Shown piece after piece: positions 46,365 through 56,919 of a stretch of DNA of 64,000 nt; the first letter of the stretch is position 1, and each line of letters starts with the position of its first letter. The position numbers and the translations under genes are program-made. The stretch comes from an uncultured Shewanella sp. (GTDB taxonomy: Bacteria > Pseudomonadota > Gammaproteobacteria > Enterobacterales > Shewanellaceae): NCBI RefSeq assembly GCF_947497935.1, contig NZ_CANMIO010000006.1, positions 232,941 to 296,940 on the forward strand. The letters are read 5' to 3'. The notes under the pieces are model-generated. The model was not told the DNA's origin. It did not search any database and saw nothing but the letters and a program-made list of their open reading frames with translations.

Positions 46365-46976
46365 ATGAACAGCACATTTAATCGTAATGATGTTGAATTA
46401 CTGGGCAAGAAGCCTCTATATAAAGGCTTCTTTAAAATGGACGAATACCGCTTTAAACATCGTCTATTTAACGGTGGCTGGAGCGGGGAGGTTTGCCGTG
46501 AAGTGTTCGAGCGTGGTCATGCTGTAGTCGTTCTGCCCTACGATCCCATATCGGATGAGGTCGTATTAATAGAGCAGATCCGTATTCCAGTGCTTGAAAG
46601 TGGCAAAACCCCTTGGTTATTCGAGCTGGTTGCGGGGATGATTGATAGCGGGCAAACATCGATGGATGTCGCACATCGAGAGTTAAAAGAGGAAACTGGC
46701 TTGAGTGCTCAAAGTATCACTAAGGTAAATGAATATTTTTCAAGTCCAGGTGGGACGAGTGAGCGTTTTGACTTTTACTGGGCTAAAGTGTGTGCCGCCG
46801 ATGCACAAGGTATACATGGCCTAGATGAAGAGCATGAAGATATTCGTGTCCATGTTCTTGGCCGTGAACAGGCCTATCAGATGGTTGTTGATGGCAAAAT
46901 TGATAATGCTTCTACCGTAATAGGCTTGTTATGGCTGCAATTAAATTATCAAGAAATCAGTAAGCAGAACGCTTAA
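46365..46976 (+). CDS. nudF: ADP-ribose pyrophosphatase NudF
   Basis: 203 aa Nudix hydrolase that splits ADP-ribose into AMP and ribose 5-phosphate. The Nudix box is GMIDSGQTSMDVAHRELKEETG; the usual Glu at position 7 of the box is Gln here, while the metal-binding REL-KEE part is intact. Start ATG with AGGACG upstream. First gene of the conserved run nudF-yqiB-cpdA-yqiA-parE. Confidence 0.92.
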   Translation: MNSTFNRNDVELLGKKPLYKGFFKMDEYRFKHRLFNGGWSGEVCREVFERGHAVVVLPYDPISDEVVLIEQIRIPVLESGKTPWLFELVAGMIDSGQTSMDVAHRELKEETGLSAQSITKVNEYFSSPGGTSERFDFYWAKVCAADAQGIHGLDEEHEDIRVHVLGREQAYQMVVDGKIDNASTVIGLLWLQLNYQEISKQNA

Positions 46977-47026
46977 AACCAAGTAGCCCTCGTGGTGATG
47001 AAGTTAGAGAGAGTTAGGATAGAGTT

Positions 47027-47461
47027 GTGTCAAACGTTGAGTTCGCGAAAAAAAATAAGTATCAGCCTAATGTCAGCCAGTTTTTGGCACTTTGTGGGCG
47101 TAATTATATGCACATTCAAAGGTGGCTGACTCTAGAACCCTGCGAAGGCAAACGGTGGCGAGTTAAAGGTGAGTTCGGTCAATTAGATGTTTGCCTTCTA
47201 GAAAACACTAGATATACCCAGTTAGTGCAGATTTCTCGCTGTGTTGGCGGCAATGAGTGGCTCACAACGCCAAAAGTTTCTGTACGCATTTACCATGATG
47301 CTAAATTAGCAGAAGTGTTAACTAGTCAACAGATTTTCCAATTACGACCAGTGTATGATTATCCAAATATGCATATGCATCATCGGGATGAAAAGTACCA
47401 AGTCAATGCTTTTCTAGAAGAGTTATTGAAGATAGATAACTTAACTAAGTTCGTCAGTTAA
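47027..47461 (+). CDS. yqiB: DUF1249 family protein YqiB
   Basis: 144 aa starting at GTG 47027. Sequence pattern CGRNYMHIQRW at the N terminus and YHDAKLAEV, YDYPNMHMHHRDEKYQVNAFLEELL at the C terminus is that of DUF1249. Cytosolic, function not established. Its position between nudF and cpdA matches the E. coli order. Confidence 0.88.
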   Translation: MSNVEFAKKNKYQPNVSQFLALCGRNYMHIQRWLTLEPCEGKRWRVKGEFGQLDVCLLENTRYTQLVQISRCVGGNEWLTTPKVSVRIYHDAKLAEVLTSQQIFQLRPVYDYPNMHMHHRDEKYQVNAFLEELLKIDNLTKFVS

Positions 47462-47483
47462 TCTGATTATTGGGTAAATTAAT

Positions 47484-48323
47484 TTGTTGAAAGCGGCTAT
47501 CTCTTATTCAATTTCTGAAGTTGAGAGTGTGAGAATCGTGCAAGTCACGGATCCTCATTTGTTTGCCGATCCCGAAGCCCAGCTATTAGGGGTCAATACG
47601 GCTCAAAGTCTCGGTGCTGTGTTAAATACCATCTCTGCTGTTAATTACCCTGCACACTTAATGCTAGCAACTGGTGATATTAGCCAAGATTACTCAAACG
47701 AGTCATATCACAGCTTCGTTAAAGCGATTGAGCCTGTTAATTTACCTTGTCATTACTTACCCGGTAATCATGATGACCCGCGTATCATGAGTCTACATAT
47801 GCAAGGGCCTAAGATTTTTGCTCACAAGCGTATCTTGGCGGGGAGTTGGCAGATAATCATGTTGGATTCGACGGTAAGAGAGCGACCTGGTGGGCATATG
47901 TCTGATGCAGAGCTTGAGCTTATCGACAGTGCGATAGAAGCTGAACCTGAACGTCATGTACTGCTGGTTATGCACCATAATCCGATTTTAACTGGGTGTA
48001 ATTGGCTGGATCAGCATTGCATGGATAATGGTGAAAGCTTTATAGAGAGAGTCGCTCAATACCCACAAGTAAAGGGGCTGCTCTGGGGTCATGTTCACCA
48101 AAGCATAGACACTAAGCACATGGGGCCACACGGGGCGATGCATTTGATGGCAACACCGTCAACCTGCATTCAGTTTAAACCTAGGTCGCCCTATTTTGCG
48201 CTAGACGCACTGCAGCCAGGCTATCGTTTGCTGGAACTTAAGTCTGATGGTAGCATTCTGACTAATGTTTACCGGGTTCCAGGTGAGAACTTCTCACCCG
48301 ATAAAGATGCAGGCGGTTATTAG
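47484..48323 (+). CDS. cpdA: 3',5'-cyclic-AMP phosphodiesterase CpdA
   Basis: 279 aa calcineurin-type metallophosphoesterase that hydrolyses cAMP. Metal motifs in order: VQVTDPHLF, ATGDISQD, PGNHDD, VMHHNP and GHVH. The start is TTG 47484 with a second TTG adjacent. cAMP level sets CRP activity, and CRP controls anaerobic respiration in Shewanella, so this gene bears indirectly on the CRP-like site at 11402. Confidence 0.93.
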   Translation: MLKAAISYSISEVESVRIVQVTDPHLFADPEAQLLGVNTAQSLGAVLNTISAVNYPAHLMLATGDISQDYSNESYHSFVKAIEPVNLPCHYLPGNHDDPRIMSLHMQGPKIFAHKRILAGSWQIIMLDSTVRERPGGHMSDAELELIDSAIEAEPERHVLLVMHHNPILTGCNWLDQHCMDNGESFIERVAQYPQVKGLLWGHVHQSIDTKHMGPHGAMHLMATPSTCIQFKPRSPYFALDALQPGYRLLELKSDGSILTNVYRVPGENFSPDKDAGGY

Positions 48324-48350
48324 CTAAGAGAAACCGCAGTGTGAGGAAGT

Positions 48351-48923
48351 ATGCTGCTATATATACATGGATTTAATAGTTCTCCCCTTTCAGAAAAGGG
48401 TTTAGTTACTGCGCGCTTTATGGCACAAAACTATCCCGATTTACATTTTCAACAACCGCAACTTCCCTGTGAGCCGCTCGAAGCTATGGCCCTGCTGATT
48501 GATATTGTTGAAAAGGCCAAAAAAGAGGGGCTGCCTCTTACCTATATTGGTTCATCATTAGGTGGTTATTTCGCAAGTTATTTAGCAGAAACATATGGCG
48601 GCCGCGCAGTTTTAATTAATCCTGCGGTAAAACCTTTCGAACTGTTTGATGAATTCATTGGCACTCAGTACAATCCCTATACGGATGAAACCTACCAAGT
48701 TGTTGCTGAACATAAGCAGGATGTGGCGCGATACAATACGCCCGCAATAATCAATCCCGATCGCTTTTATGTACTTTTACAGACAGGCGATGAAGTGCTC
48801 GACTATAAACAGGCCGTGCAGAAATATCACTGTTGTAAGCTCTTAATAGAGCCAGGTGGAGACCATAGCTTTATTGGCTATGAGGATCAGCTTGCTTCTA
48901 TCTGTGAATATCTGTTTTCTTGA
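48351..48923 (+). CDS. yqiA: YqiA family esterase
   Basis: 190 aa alpha/beta-hydrolase of the YqiA type. Start MLLYIHGFNSSPLSEKG; nucleophile elbow GSSLGGYFA; a late GGDHSF provides the catalytic His. Esterase with unknown natural substrate. It lies between cpdA and parE as in E. coli. Confidence 0.9.
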   Translation: MLLYIHGFNSSPLSEKGLVTARFMAQNYPDLHFQQPQLPCEPLEAMALLIDIVEKAKKEGLPLTYIGSSLGGYFASYLAETYGGRAVLINPAVKPFELFDEFIGTQYNPYTDETYQVVAEHKQDVARYNTPAIINPDRFYVLLQTGDEVLDYKQAVQKYHCCKLLIEPGGDHSFIGYEDQLASICEYLFS

Positions 48924-48960
48924 CAAATAGACCCGTAGGGCCGCAACATGGCCTGAATAA

Positions 48961-50865
<1,905 letters not shown>

Positions 50866-50903
50866 TCGGCAATGAAAGATTATCATCAGACAAAAGAATA
50901 ATA

Positions 50904-52046
50904 ATGACGTTTGAAAACTATCGAAATCAATTAGCCGTTGGGATCTCAGCACTGTGTGCTCACTTTATCCTTAGCTGTAGCGCATTTGCTGCTGAACCTG
51001 TGATGATCACTGTGTCAAAAGGATTTGGTTTAACCTTGTATGCCTCCGATCTCGGTGATGCCAAGCAGCTAGCGGTTGGTGACAATGGCACCTTATTTGT
51101 TGGCTCTTATCGAGAAGGCAGTATTACCGCCTTGGTCGACGATAACAATGATGGTCGGGTTGATAAACGTTATGTGATTGCAAAAGGCTTAGATTACCCA
51201 GAAGCAATAGCGTTTCATGATGGTGCTTTATACGTCGCAGAAGAGGAGCGGATCTTACGCTTCAACCAAATAGAGTCTCGACTGCGTAGGCCTGGACGCC
51301 CGAAAGAGGTTTATGACCGATTGCCGGGCAATAGCAAGAAAAGCCGCCGCGCCATGCATTTTGGTCCTGATGGATTGTTATATATCGCAATTGGTGCGCC
51401 ATGCAATGTGTGTGAGACCGAAGTGCCATATAGCAGCATCATAGCAGTAGATGTCGCAACTGGTGACAGCGAGCAGATCGTTAGTGGGGTGCGCAAGGTA
51501 TTGGCTTTTGACTGGGCTGTTGAAGATAACACCCTTTGGTTTGCCGATCTTGGTCGTGATTGGATGGGGGATAATTTGCCTCCAGATGAGATAAATAAAG
51601 TCGAGCGTAAGGGGAGTCATTTTGGTTTCCCCTATATTCATGCCACCGACATTATTGAGCCCGCATACGATAAACCTCAAAACTTAAAAGTGGTGTCGCC
51701 GACCTATGAGTTACCGGCTCATGTTGGGGCTAAAGGGTTACACTTTTACCGCGGTTCCCAGTTTCCTGAGCGTTTTCATAATCAGATGTTCGTTGCCGAA
51801 AATGGTTCTTGGAACCGTTCGAGTAAGGTCGGCTATCAAGTTGTGATGTTAGAGATTGAAAATGGCCAAGTCGCCAAAAGAAGTACCGTAGTGAGTTTTC
51901 TAGACGGAGAATTTCCCGTCGCTAGACCATATGCCTTGGTCACTGCACCAGATGGTGCCATGTATATTTCTGATGATCTAAAGGGCAACGTCTACCGTTT
52001 GTTCTATAAAGAGTCAGCAAAAAATCAGTCACAGGATAATGATTAA
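50904..52046 (+). CDS. Secreted six-bladed beta-propeller (sorbosone/PQQ dehydrogenase-like)
   Basis: 380 aa with a signal peptide ending AFA. Repeated blade motifs ([79 protein letters not shown]) resemble soluble glucose/sorbosone dehydrogenase-like proteins. The substrate is unknown. It lies between parE and parC and overlaps the parC start by one base, so parC translation is coupled to it. Confidence 0.8.
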   Translation: MTFENYRNQLAVGISALCAHFILSCSAFAAEPVMITVSKGFGLTLYASDLGDAKQLAVGDNGTLFVGSYREGSITALVDDNNDGRVDKRYVIAKGLDYPEAIAFHDGALYVAEEERILRFNQIESRLRRPGRPKEVYDRLPGNSKKSRRAMHFGPDGLLYIAIGAPCNVCETEVPYSSIIAVDVATGDSEQIVSGVRKVLAFDWAVEDNTLWFADLGRDWMGDNLPPDEINKVERKGSHFGFPYIHATDIIEPAYDKPQNLKVVSPTYELPAHVGAKGLHFYRGSQFPERFHNQMFVAENGSWNRSSKVGYQVVMLEIENGQVAKRSTVVSFLDGEFPVARPYALVTAPDGAMYISDDLKGNVYRLFYKESAKNQSQDND

Positions 52047-54313
52047 TGAGTGATGCGATAGATTTAAGCCTTGATGGCGTAGAGCAAATGCCTCTACGCC
52101 GCTTCACGGAAGAGGCATATCTGAACTATTCCATGTATGTCATCATGGATCGTGCATTGCCGCATATTGGTGATGGACTGAAACCCGTTCAGAGACGTAT
52201 TGTCTATGCCATGAGTGAGTTAGGCTTATCGGCTCAATCTAAACATAAAAAATCAGCGCGTACCGTTGGTGACGTGTTAGGTAAATATCACCCTCACGGT
52301 GACAGTGCCTGTTATGAAGCCATGGTATTGATGGCGCAGCCATTTTCGTATCGCTATCCACTGGTTGATGGTCAAGGTAACTGGGGTGCTCCAGATGACC
52401 CTAAGTCCTTTGCTGCCATGCGTTACACCGAAGCCAGACTGTCTAAGTTCTCGGAAGTTTTACTTAGTGAGCTAGGTCAAGGCACTGTAGATTGGGGTGT
52501 TAACTTCGACGGTACCATGAAAGAGCCGTTAGTGTTGCCCGCGCGTTTGCCGCATATTTTACTCAACGGCATCACTGGTATCGCGGTTGGTATGGCGACA
52601 GACGTCCCGCCTCATAATGCTAAAGAGTTGGTGGGTGCCTGTGTTGAGCTTTTGGATAACCCTAAGGCGGATCTGCCTCGTCTGATGGAGTTTGTGCCTG
52701 GACCTGACTATCCAACTGAAGCTGAGATTATCACTCCGGCTGCCGATATCGCAAAGATCTACCAAACTGGTCGTGGTTCGATTAAGACCCGCGCGGTTTA
52801 TACCGTGGAAAATGGCGAAGTCGTCATTACTGCGCTGCCGCATCAAGCCAGTGGTGGTAAGATTTTAGAGCAGATTGCCAATCAGATGCAGGCGAAGAAG
52901 TTGCCTATGGTGACGGATTTGCGTGACGAGTCAGATCACGAAAATCCAGTGCGGATCGTGGTCGTGCCGCGCTCTAACCGTGTTGACTGTGACCAGATGA
53001 TGGCGCATCTTTTTGCTACCACAGATTTAGAGAAAAGCTACCGAGTTAACCTTAACGTGCTTGGCTTGAATGGTCGTCCGCAGGTGAAAGGCCTGCGTGA
53101 ACTATTGACCGAATGGCTTGAGTTTAGAATGACCACGGTCAAGCGTCGTTTAGAATACCGGTTAGATAAGGTCTTATCGCGTCTACATATCCTAGATGCC
53201 TTGATGATTGCATTTTTGAATATCGATGAAGTGATTGAGATCATTCGTTATAACGACGATCCCAAGGCTGAATTGATCTCACGTTTCAATCTATCAGATA
53301 AGCAAGCCGATGCGATTCTTGACTTGAAACTGCGTCATTTAGCTAAGCTAGAAGAGTTTAAGATTAAGGCTGAGCAGAGCGAGCTTGAAGAAGAGCGTGA
53401 TAAGTTACAGCTATTGCTAAGCTCTGAGCGTCGTATGAAGACGCTGATCAAGAAAGAGTTGATTAGAGACGGTGAAGATTATGGTGATGAGCGTCGTTCG
53501 CCGTTGGTTGAGCGTACTGAATCAAGAGCATTAACAGATCAAGAACTGGTTCCTGCGGAATCGGTTACAGTTGTGCTTTCTGAAAAAGGCTGGGTGCGCT
53601 GTGCCAAAGGCCATGAGGTTGATGGAAAGAGTTTGTCATATAAGGCGGGCGATAGTTTCTTACGTTCGGCTCAAGGACGTAGCAATCAACCGAGCGTGTT
53701 TATTGATACCTCAGGTCGAGCATTCGCCACCGAAACCCATACCTTGCCGTCAGCCCGCTCTCAGGGAGAACCTATTACCACTCGCTTCAATCTAGCCCCC
53801 GGAGCGACCATGGAGCACTTATTACTGTCCGATGAGGAGCAGTGCTACCTATTAGCTTCAGATGCTGGTTATGGCTTTATCTGTGCGAATAAGGATATGG
53901 TATCGCGTAATAAGGCGGGTAAGGCACTACTGAGCTTACCTACTAATGCCAAGGTGTTATTGCCGCAGAGAGTCGATAAGTCAAAGGCTCAATCGATTTT
54001 AGCTATTACTAATGAAGGTCGAATGTTGCTGTTTTCTCTCGATGCGCTGCCGCAGCTGTCGAAGGGTAAAGGTAATAAGATCATCGGTATTCCTGGCGAA
54101 CGTGCTAAGAACCGTGAAGAGTTATTGCTGCATTTGAATGTGATCCCAGAAGACACGTCAGTGACCCTATGGGCAGGTAAGCGTAAGCTAACTTTGAAAC
54201 CGAGTGACTTAGAACACTATCGAGGTGAGCGAGGCCGCCGTGGTGCCAAGTTGCCACGTGGCTTGCAGCGTGTAGACAGTGTAGAGCTAGGTGACGGTGA
54301 ACCAGTACTTTAG
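52046..54313 (+). CDS. parC: DNA topoisomerase IV subunit A
   Basis: 755 aa. Catalytic region with [27 protein letters not shown] and the active-site Tyr in [12 protein letters not shown]. The quinolone-determining positions read wild-type-like ([10 protein letters not shown]: Asp, Ser, then Glu). A C-terminal DNA-wrapping domain follows. Start ATG overlaps the upstream stop (TAATG). Confidence 0.97.
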   Translation: MSDAIDLSLDGVEQMPLRRFTEEAYLNYSMYVIMDRALPHIGDGLKPVQRRIVYAMSELGLSAQSKHKKSARTVGDVLGKYHPHGDSACYEAMVLMAQPFSYRYPLVDGQGNWGAPDDPKSFAAMRYTEARLSKFSEVLLSELGQGTVDWGVNFDGTMKEPLVLPARLPHILLNGITGIAVGMATDVPPHNAKELVGACVELLDNPKADLPRLMEFVPGPDYPTEAEIITPAADIAKIYQTGRGSIKTRAVYTVENGEVVITALPHQASGGKILEQIANQMQAKKLPMVTDLRDESDHENPVRIVVVPRSNRVDCDQMMAHLFATTDLEKSYRVNLNVLGLNGRPQVKGLRELLTEWLEFRMTTVKRRLEYRLDKVLSRLHILDALMIAFLNIDEVIEIIRYNDDPKAELISRFNLSDKQADAILDLKLRHLAKLEEFKIKAEQSELEEERDKLQLLLSSERRMKTLIKKELIRDGEDYGDERRSPLVERTESRALTDQELVPAESVTVVLSEKGWVRCAKGHEVDGKSLSYKAGDSFLRSAQGRSNQPSVFIDTSGRAFATETHTLPSARSQGEPITTRFNLAPGATMEHLLLSDEEQCYLLASDAGYGFICANKDMVSRNKAGKALLSLPTNAKVLLPQRVDKSKAQSILAITNEGRMLLFSLDALPQLSKGKGNKIIGIPGERAKNREELLLHLNVIPEDTSVTLWAGKRKLTLKPSDLEHYRGERGRRGAKLPRGLQRVDSVELGDGEPVL

Positions 54314-54375
54314 TGACTGATTTATTTAGCCGCTTAGTTATCTAGTTTTAGTTATCTAATATCTAGTCGATAAAC

Positions 54376-54405
54376 AAAAAATGCAGCCATTTGGCTGCAT
54401 TTTTT
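54376..54405. terminator. Bidirectional terminator between parC and bfd
   Basis: A 13 bp stem (AAAAAATGCAGCC/GGCTGCATTTTTT) with an ATTT loop lies between the convergent genes. Confidence 0.9.
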
Positions 54406-54424
54406 ATTTCTACGAGTTGAGCAA

Positions 54425-54616
54425 TTAAGCCACTTCGTAGAAGTTAGGTTCGATATCGACTTGTCTCTGGATGATCTGGGTCGCCATCTTGGCACATTTT
54501 CCACATTGATCCGCTACACCTAGGCGCTTTTTAACATCGGCTAACGACATATCACCTTGGCTAACGGCTTCTTTGATCTGGGTATCTGTGATTGCGTGGC
54601 AAAGACAAACGTACAT
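54425..54616 (-). CDS. bfd: Bacterioferritin-associated ferredoxin
   Basis: 63 aa [2Fe-2S] protein that reduces bacterioferritin to release iron. Cluster cysteines at MYVCLCHAIT (Cys4, Cys6) and QCGKCAKM (CxxC near 38-41), the Bfd arrangement. A Fur-box-like sequence lies about 40 bp upstream, matching known iron control of bfd. Confidence 0.93.
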   Translation of the reverse strand: MYVCLCHAITDTQIKEAVSQGDMSLADVKKRLGVADQCGKCAKMATQIIQRQVDIEPNFYEVA

Positions 54617-54655
54617 GAAATATCATCTCTAAATCGAACATGGCCCGAAGTATAA

Positions 54656-54674
54656 ATGAAAATGATTCTCAATG
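54656..54674 (-). promoter_or_regulatory. Fur box upstream of bfd
   Basis: On the minus strand TTGAGAATCATTTTCATT matches the core GAGAATCATTNTC of Fur boxes, 40-58 bp before the bfd start. Confidence 0.7.
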
Positions 54675-54794
54675 CTAATAACCGCTGGGAATAATTGTCA
54701 GTTGTATCGCCTAAGCTAGTTATTAAAAAGCGTGCCTAAATCACATATTTTGGTCGATTGTTATTAACCTCATACTTTGCAGCATCGACTATCG

Positions 54795-55721
54795 TTAGTA
54801 GCCACGCTCGAAGTGCACTCTGTGAGAGAGCTTTTCTCCCTTAATCCATTTGTGGAAATTTTCGGCAAAAATCTCGACCACCTGCTCAGGAAAACTCGGC
54901 GCAGCGATATGCGGCGTAATAATGACATTGTCTAGCGACCAAATTGGGTGCTCTTCAGGTAAAGGCTCTTGGTTAAACACATCTAGAATTGCTTGCTGCT
55001 CTGGGTGTTTGATTAATTGTAGGTAGAGCGCATCTAAATCGAGCACGTCGCCGCGACCTAGATTGAACAGTACTACCTCTTCTTTCAGTAGTGATAGCGT
55101 CTGCTTATTAAGGGCACCTTGGGTGTCGGGGGTACTTGGTAATATACTGGCGACCGCATCGGCTTGAGGCAGGTAGCGAGCAAGGTTGGCCAGAGTATCG
55201 ACTTCATCGAAGCCTCTAGTCGGCTTGGCACCGCGATTGATCCCGATAACATGCATGCCGAAGTGTTTAGCCGTTTGAGCAATATGCTTGGCAATTGAGC
55301 CAGTACCTAGCAGGAGAAGAGTTTGTCCCTGCAGGGTCTTGAAGCTACCCGGTAACCAAATCTTTTGATCTTGCTGAGTGCGATATTTTCTATGCTCCCT
55401 TTGGTAAGCCAGCAGGTAACCAAACAGGTATTCGCTCATCAAAGGTCCGAAAATACCTCTCACATTAGTAAGCTCATAGTCTTTGCGCTGTCTAGGTTTT
55501 ACCAAGGCATCGACGCCAGCAAAAGTTGATTGCATCCACTTTAAGTTCGCTGCATGGGGCAGCAAAGGCGCAGCAAGCTTAGGCTCGGCTAACCAGATAT
55601 CGGCATTAAAAATCCCTTTGGGGTCATCGTCCAAAATGGTGGTATTGGGTAGATGACACGAATTTAAAAGTTGACGATAGCGCTCATTTTCTCTGGTGAG
55701 TAATAGTAGCTTGTGTCCCAT
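54795..55721 (-). CDS. D-2-hydroxyacid dehydrogenase family protein
   Basis: 308 aa. NAD(P)-binding glycine motif LLGTGSIAKHIAQTAKHFGM, catalytic-region motifs LFNLGRGDVLDLDALYLQL and DVFNQEPLPEEHPIW, and His in ITPHIAAPS. Similar to glyoxylate/hydroxypyruvate reductase A types. Exact substrate unknown. Divergent from the DUF3392 gene. Confidence 0.88.
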   Translation of the reverse strand: MGHKLLLLTRENERYRQLLNSCHLPNTTILDDDPKGIFNADIWLAEPKLAAPLLPHAANLKWMQSTFAGVDALVKPRQRKDYELTNVRGIFGPLMSEYLFGYLLAYQREHRKYRTQQDQKIWLPGSFKTLQGQTLLLLGTGSIAKHIAQTAKHFGMHVIGINRGAKPTRGFDEVDTLANLARYLPQADAVASILPSTPDTQGALNKQTLSLLKEEVVLFNLGRGDVLDLDALYLQLIKHPEQQAILDVFNQEPLPEEHPIWSLDNVIITPHIAAPSFPEQVVEIFAENFHKWIKGEKLSHRVHFERGY

Positions 55722-55781
55722 ACTTACTCCCTATATTCTACATTCACCTAGATTTAAACCTGCTTGGTGATGCCTGATACA

Positions 55782-56114
55782 ATGTCTAAGGTTATTGAAT
55801 TTTTAAACTATTTAGGGTCATTTATCTACCCTTGGCTTCCAGAAGTTTCGACGGCAATTGTAGCCTGTTGTTTAGTTGTCTTTGGTGGCGACATAAATCG
55901 TTTTCTACGTCGCTACTTTGCGGGGCGCTCTTTTCTGCTGCGCACACTGATTTTCGTTATCGTGAATGCGTTTGGCTATGGGCTTATTATCATCCATTTA
56001 AGCCCTTTGTTAGCGCAAAGTATGGCTAAAATCCCATCCCATTGGTTATTTGTTCTAGTTGTTGCTATATTCTTTGCTATAGGTAGCTGGGCACAACGCA
56101 ACAGACAAGTTTAA
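55782..56114 (+). CDS. DUF3392 family membrane protein
   Basis: About 110 aa with three hydrophobic segments (VSTAIVACCLVVFGG, FLLRTLIFVIVNAFGYGLII, HWLFVLVVAIFFAIGSW). The central INRFLRRYFAGRSFLLR is characteristic of DUF3392. ATG 55782 (MSKVIEF) is preferred; in-frame TTG 55764 and GTG 55767 are alternatives. Function unknown. Confidence 0.8.
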   Translation: MSKVIEFLNYLGSFIYPWLPEVSTAIVACCLVVFGGDINRFLRRYFAGRSFLLRTLIFVIVNAFGYGLIIIHLSPLLAQSMAKIPSHWLFVLVVAIFFAIGSWAQRNRQV

Positions 56115-56199
56115 GTTATTAATTTTAGTGTAGATTGTTTTCATTAATTTGGGCAACTAGCGGCCACTTTTTGGCCGCTGTAGCTGGCTTTATTTAATC

Positions 56200-56895
56200 T
56201 CAATCTAGTCCGAGGTAGCTAATCGCTCGGTCAGGATAGTTAGTAAACACGCCATCGACTCCCATCAGCTTTAGCATGTTAAGATCCTCAAGATTATCTA
56301 CTGTATAGACATAGACCTTGGCGCCTCGATTATGGGCGTCATCAACCATCTCTTGGGTGGTAAAGTTTAGTCCCAAATGAATGGAGTAAGCATCAAGCTG
56401 ACTGACAATATTGGCAAGCTCCAGTGGTATACCTTCAATTAGTGGTGCCACCAGTGCGTCAGGGCATTGCTGCTTAAAGCAAGCTAAGAAAGGATGGTTA
56501 AATGATGAGATCAGTAATTTATTCGGATCGTATTCAAGCTCGCCGATAAGTTTAGGGTAGAGGTTGATAAAGGCCTCTAGGCAGCCAAGTCCTTTAAGCT
56601 CAATGTTGATCAAAATATTGTGCGGCTTTAGCAAGCTTAATACTTCTACCAAGGTCGGAATTGGCTCGCCGTCGATAGTGATTAGACTCAAGGCCTGCTT
56701 GGTGTACTGCTCGATTAGACCAACCCCAGTACTTTTAGGCTCAAGTCGCCTGTCGTGAAACACATACAGTTCATCTTCGACTAGGTGTATGTCGAGCTCA
56801 ACCGCGGTGGCTCCGAGCTCTACGGCCTTTGCAAAGGCGGCGAGGCTGTTTTCCGCCAGATAACCACTGGCTCCTCTATGGGCAAATATTATCAT
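56200..56895 (-). CDS. Glycerophosphodiester phosphodiesterase
   Basis: 231 aa, UgpQ/GDPD type, releasing glycerol 3-phosphate from phospholipid headgroup diesters. Motifs FAHRGASGYLAENSLAAF, AVELDIHLVEDE and VFHDRRL carry the His, Glu/Asp and His of the active site. No signal peptide, so cytosolic. Starts 24 bp after the mechanosensitive channel gene on the same strand. Confidence 0.92.
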   Translation of the reverse strand: MIIFAHRGASGYLAENSLAAFAKAVELGATAVELDIHLVEDELYVFHDRRLEPKSTGVGLIEQYTKQALSLITIDGEPIPTLVEVLSLLKPHNILINIELKGLGCLEAFINLYPKLIGELEYDPNKLLISSFNHPFLACFKQQCPDALVAPLIEGIPLELANIVSQLDAYSIHLGLNFTTQEMVDDAHNRGAKVYVYTVDNLEDLNMLKLMGVDGVFTNYPDRAISYLGLD

Positions 56896-56919
56896 AATGG
56901 TGTCTCAACAGCCTTTCAT

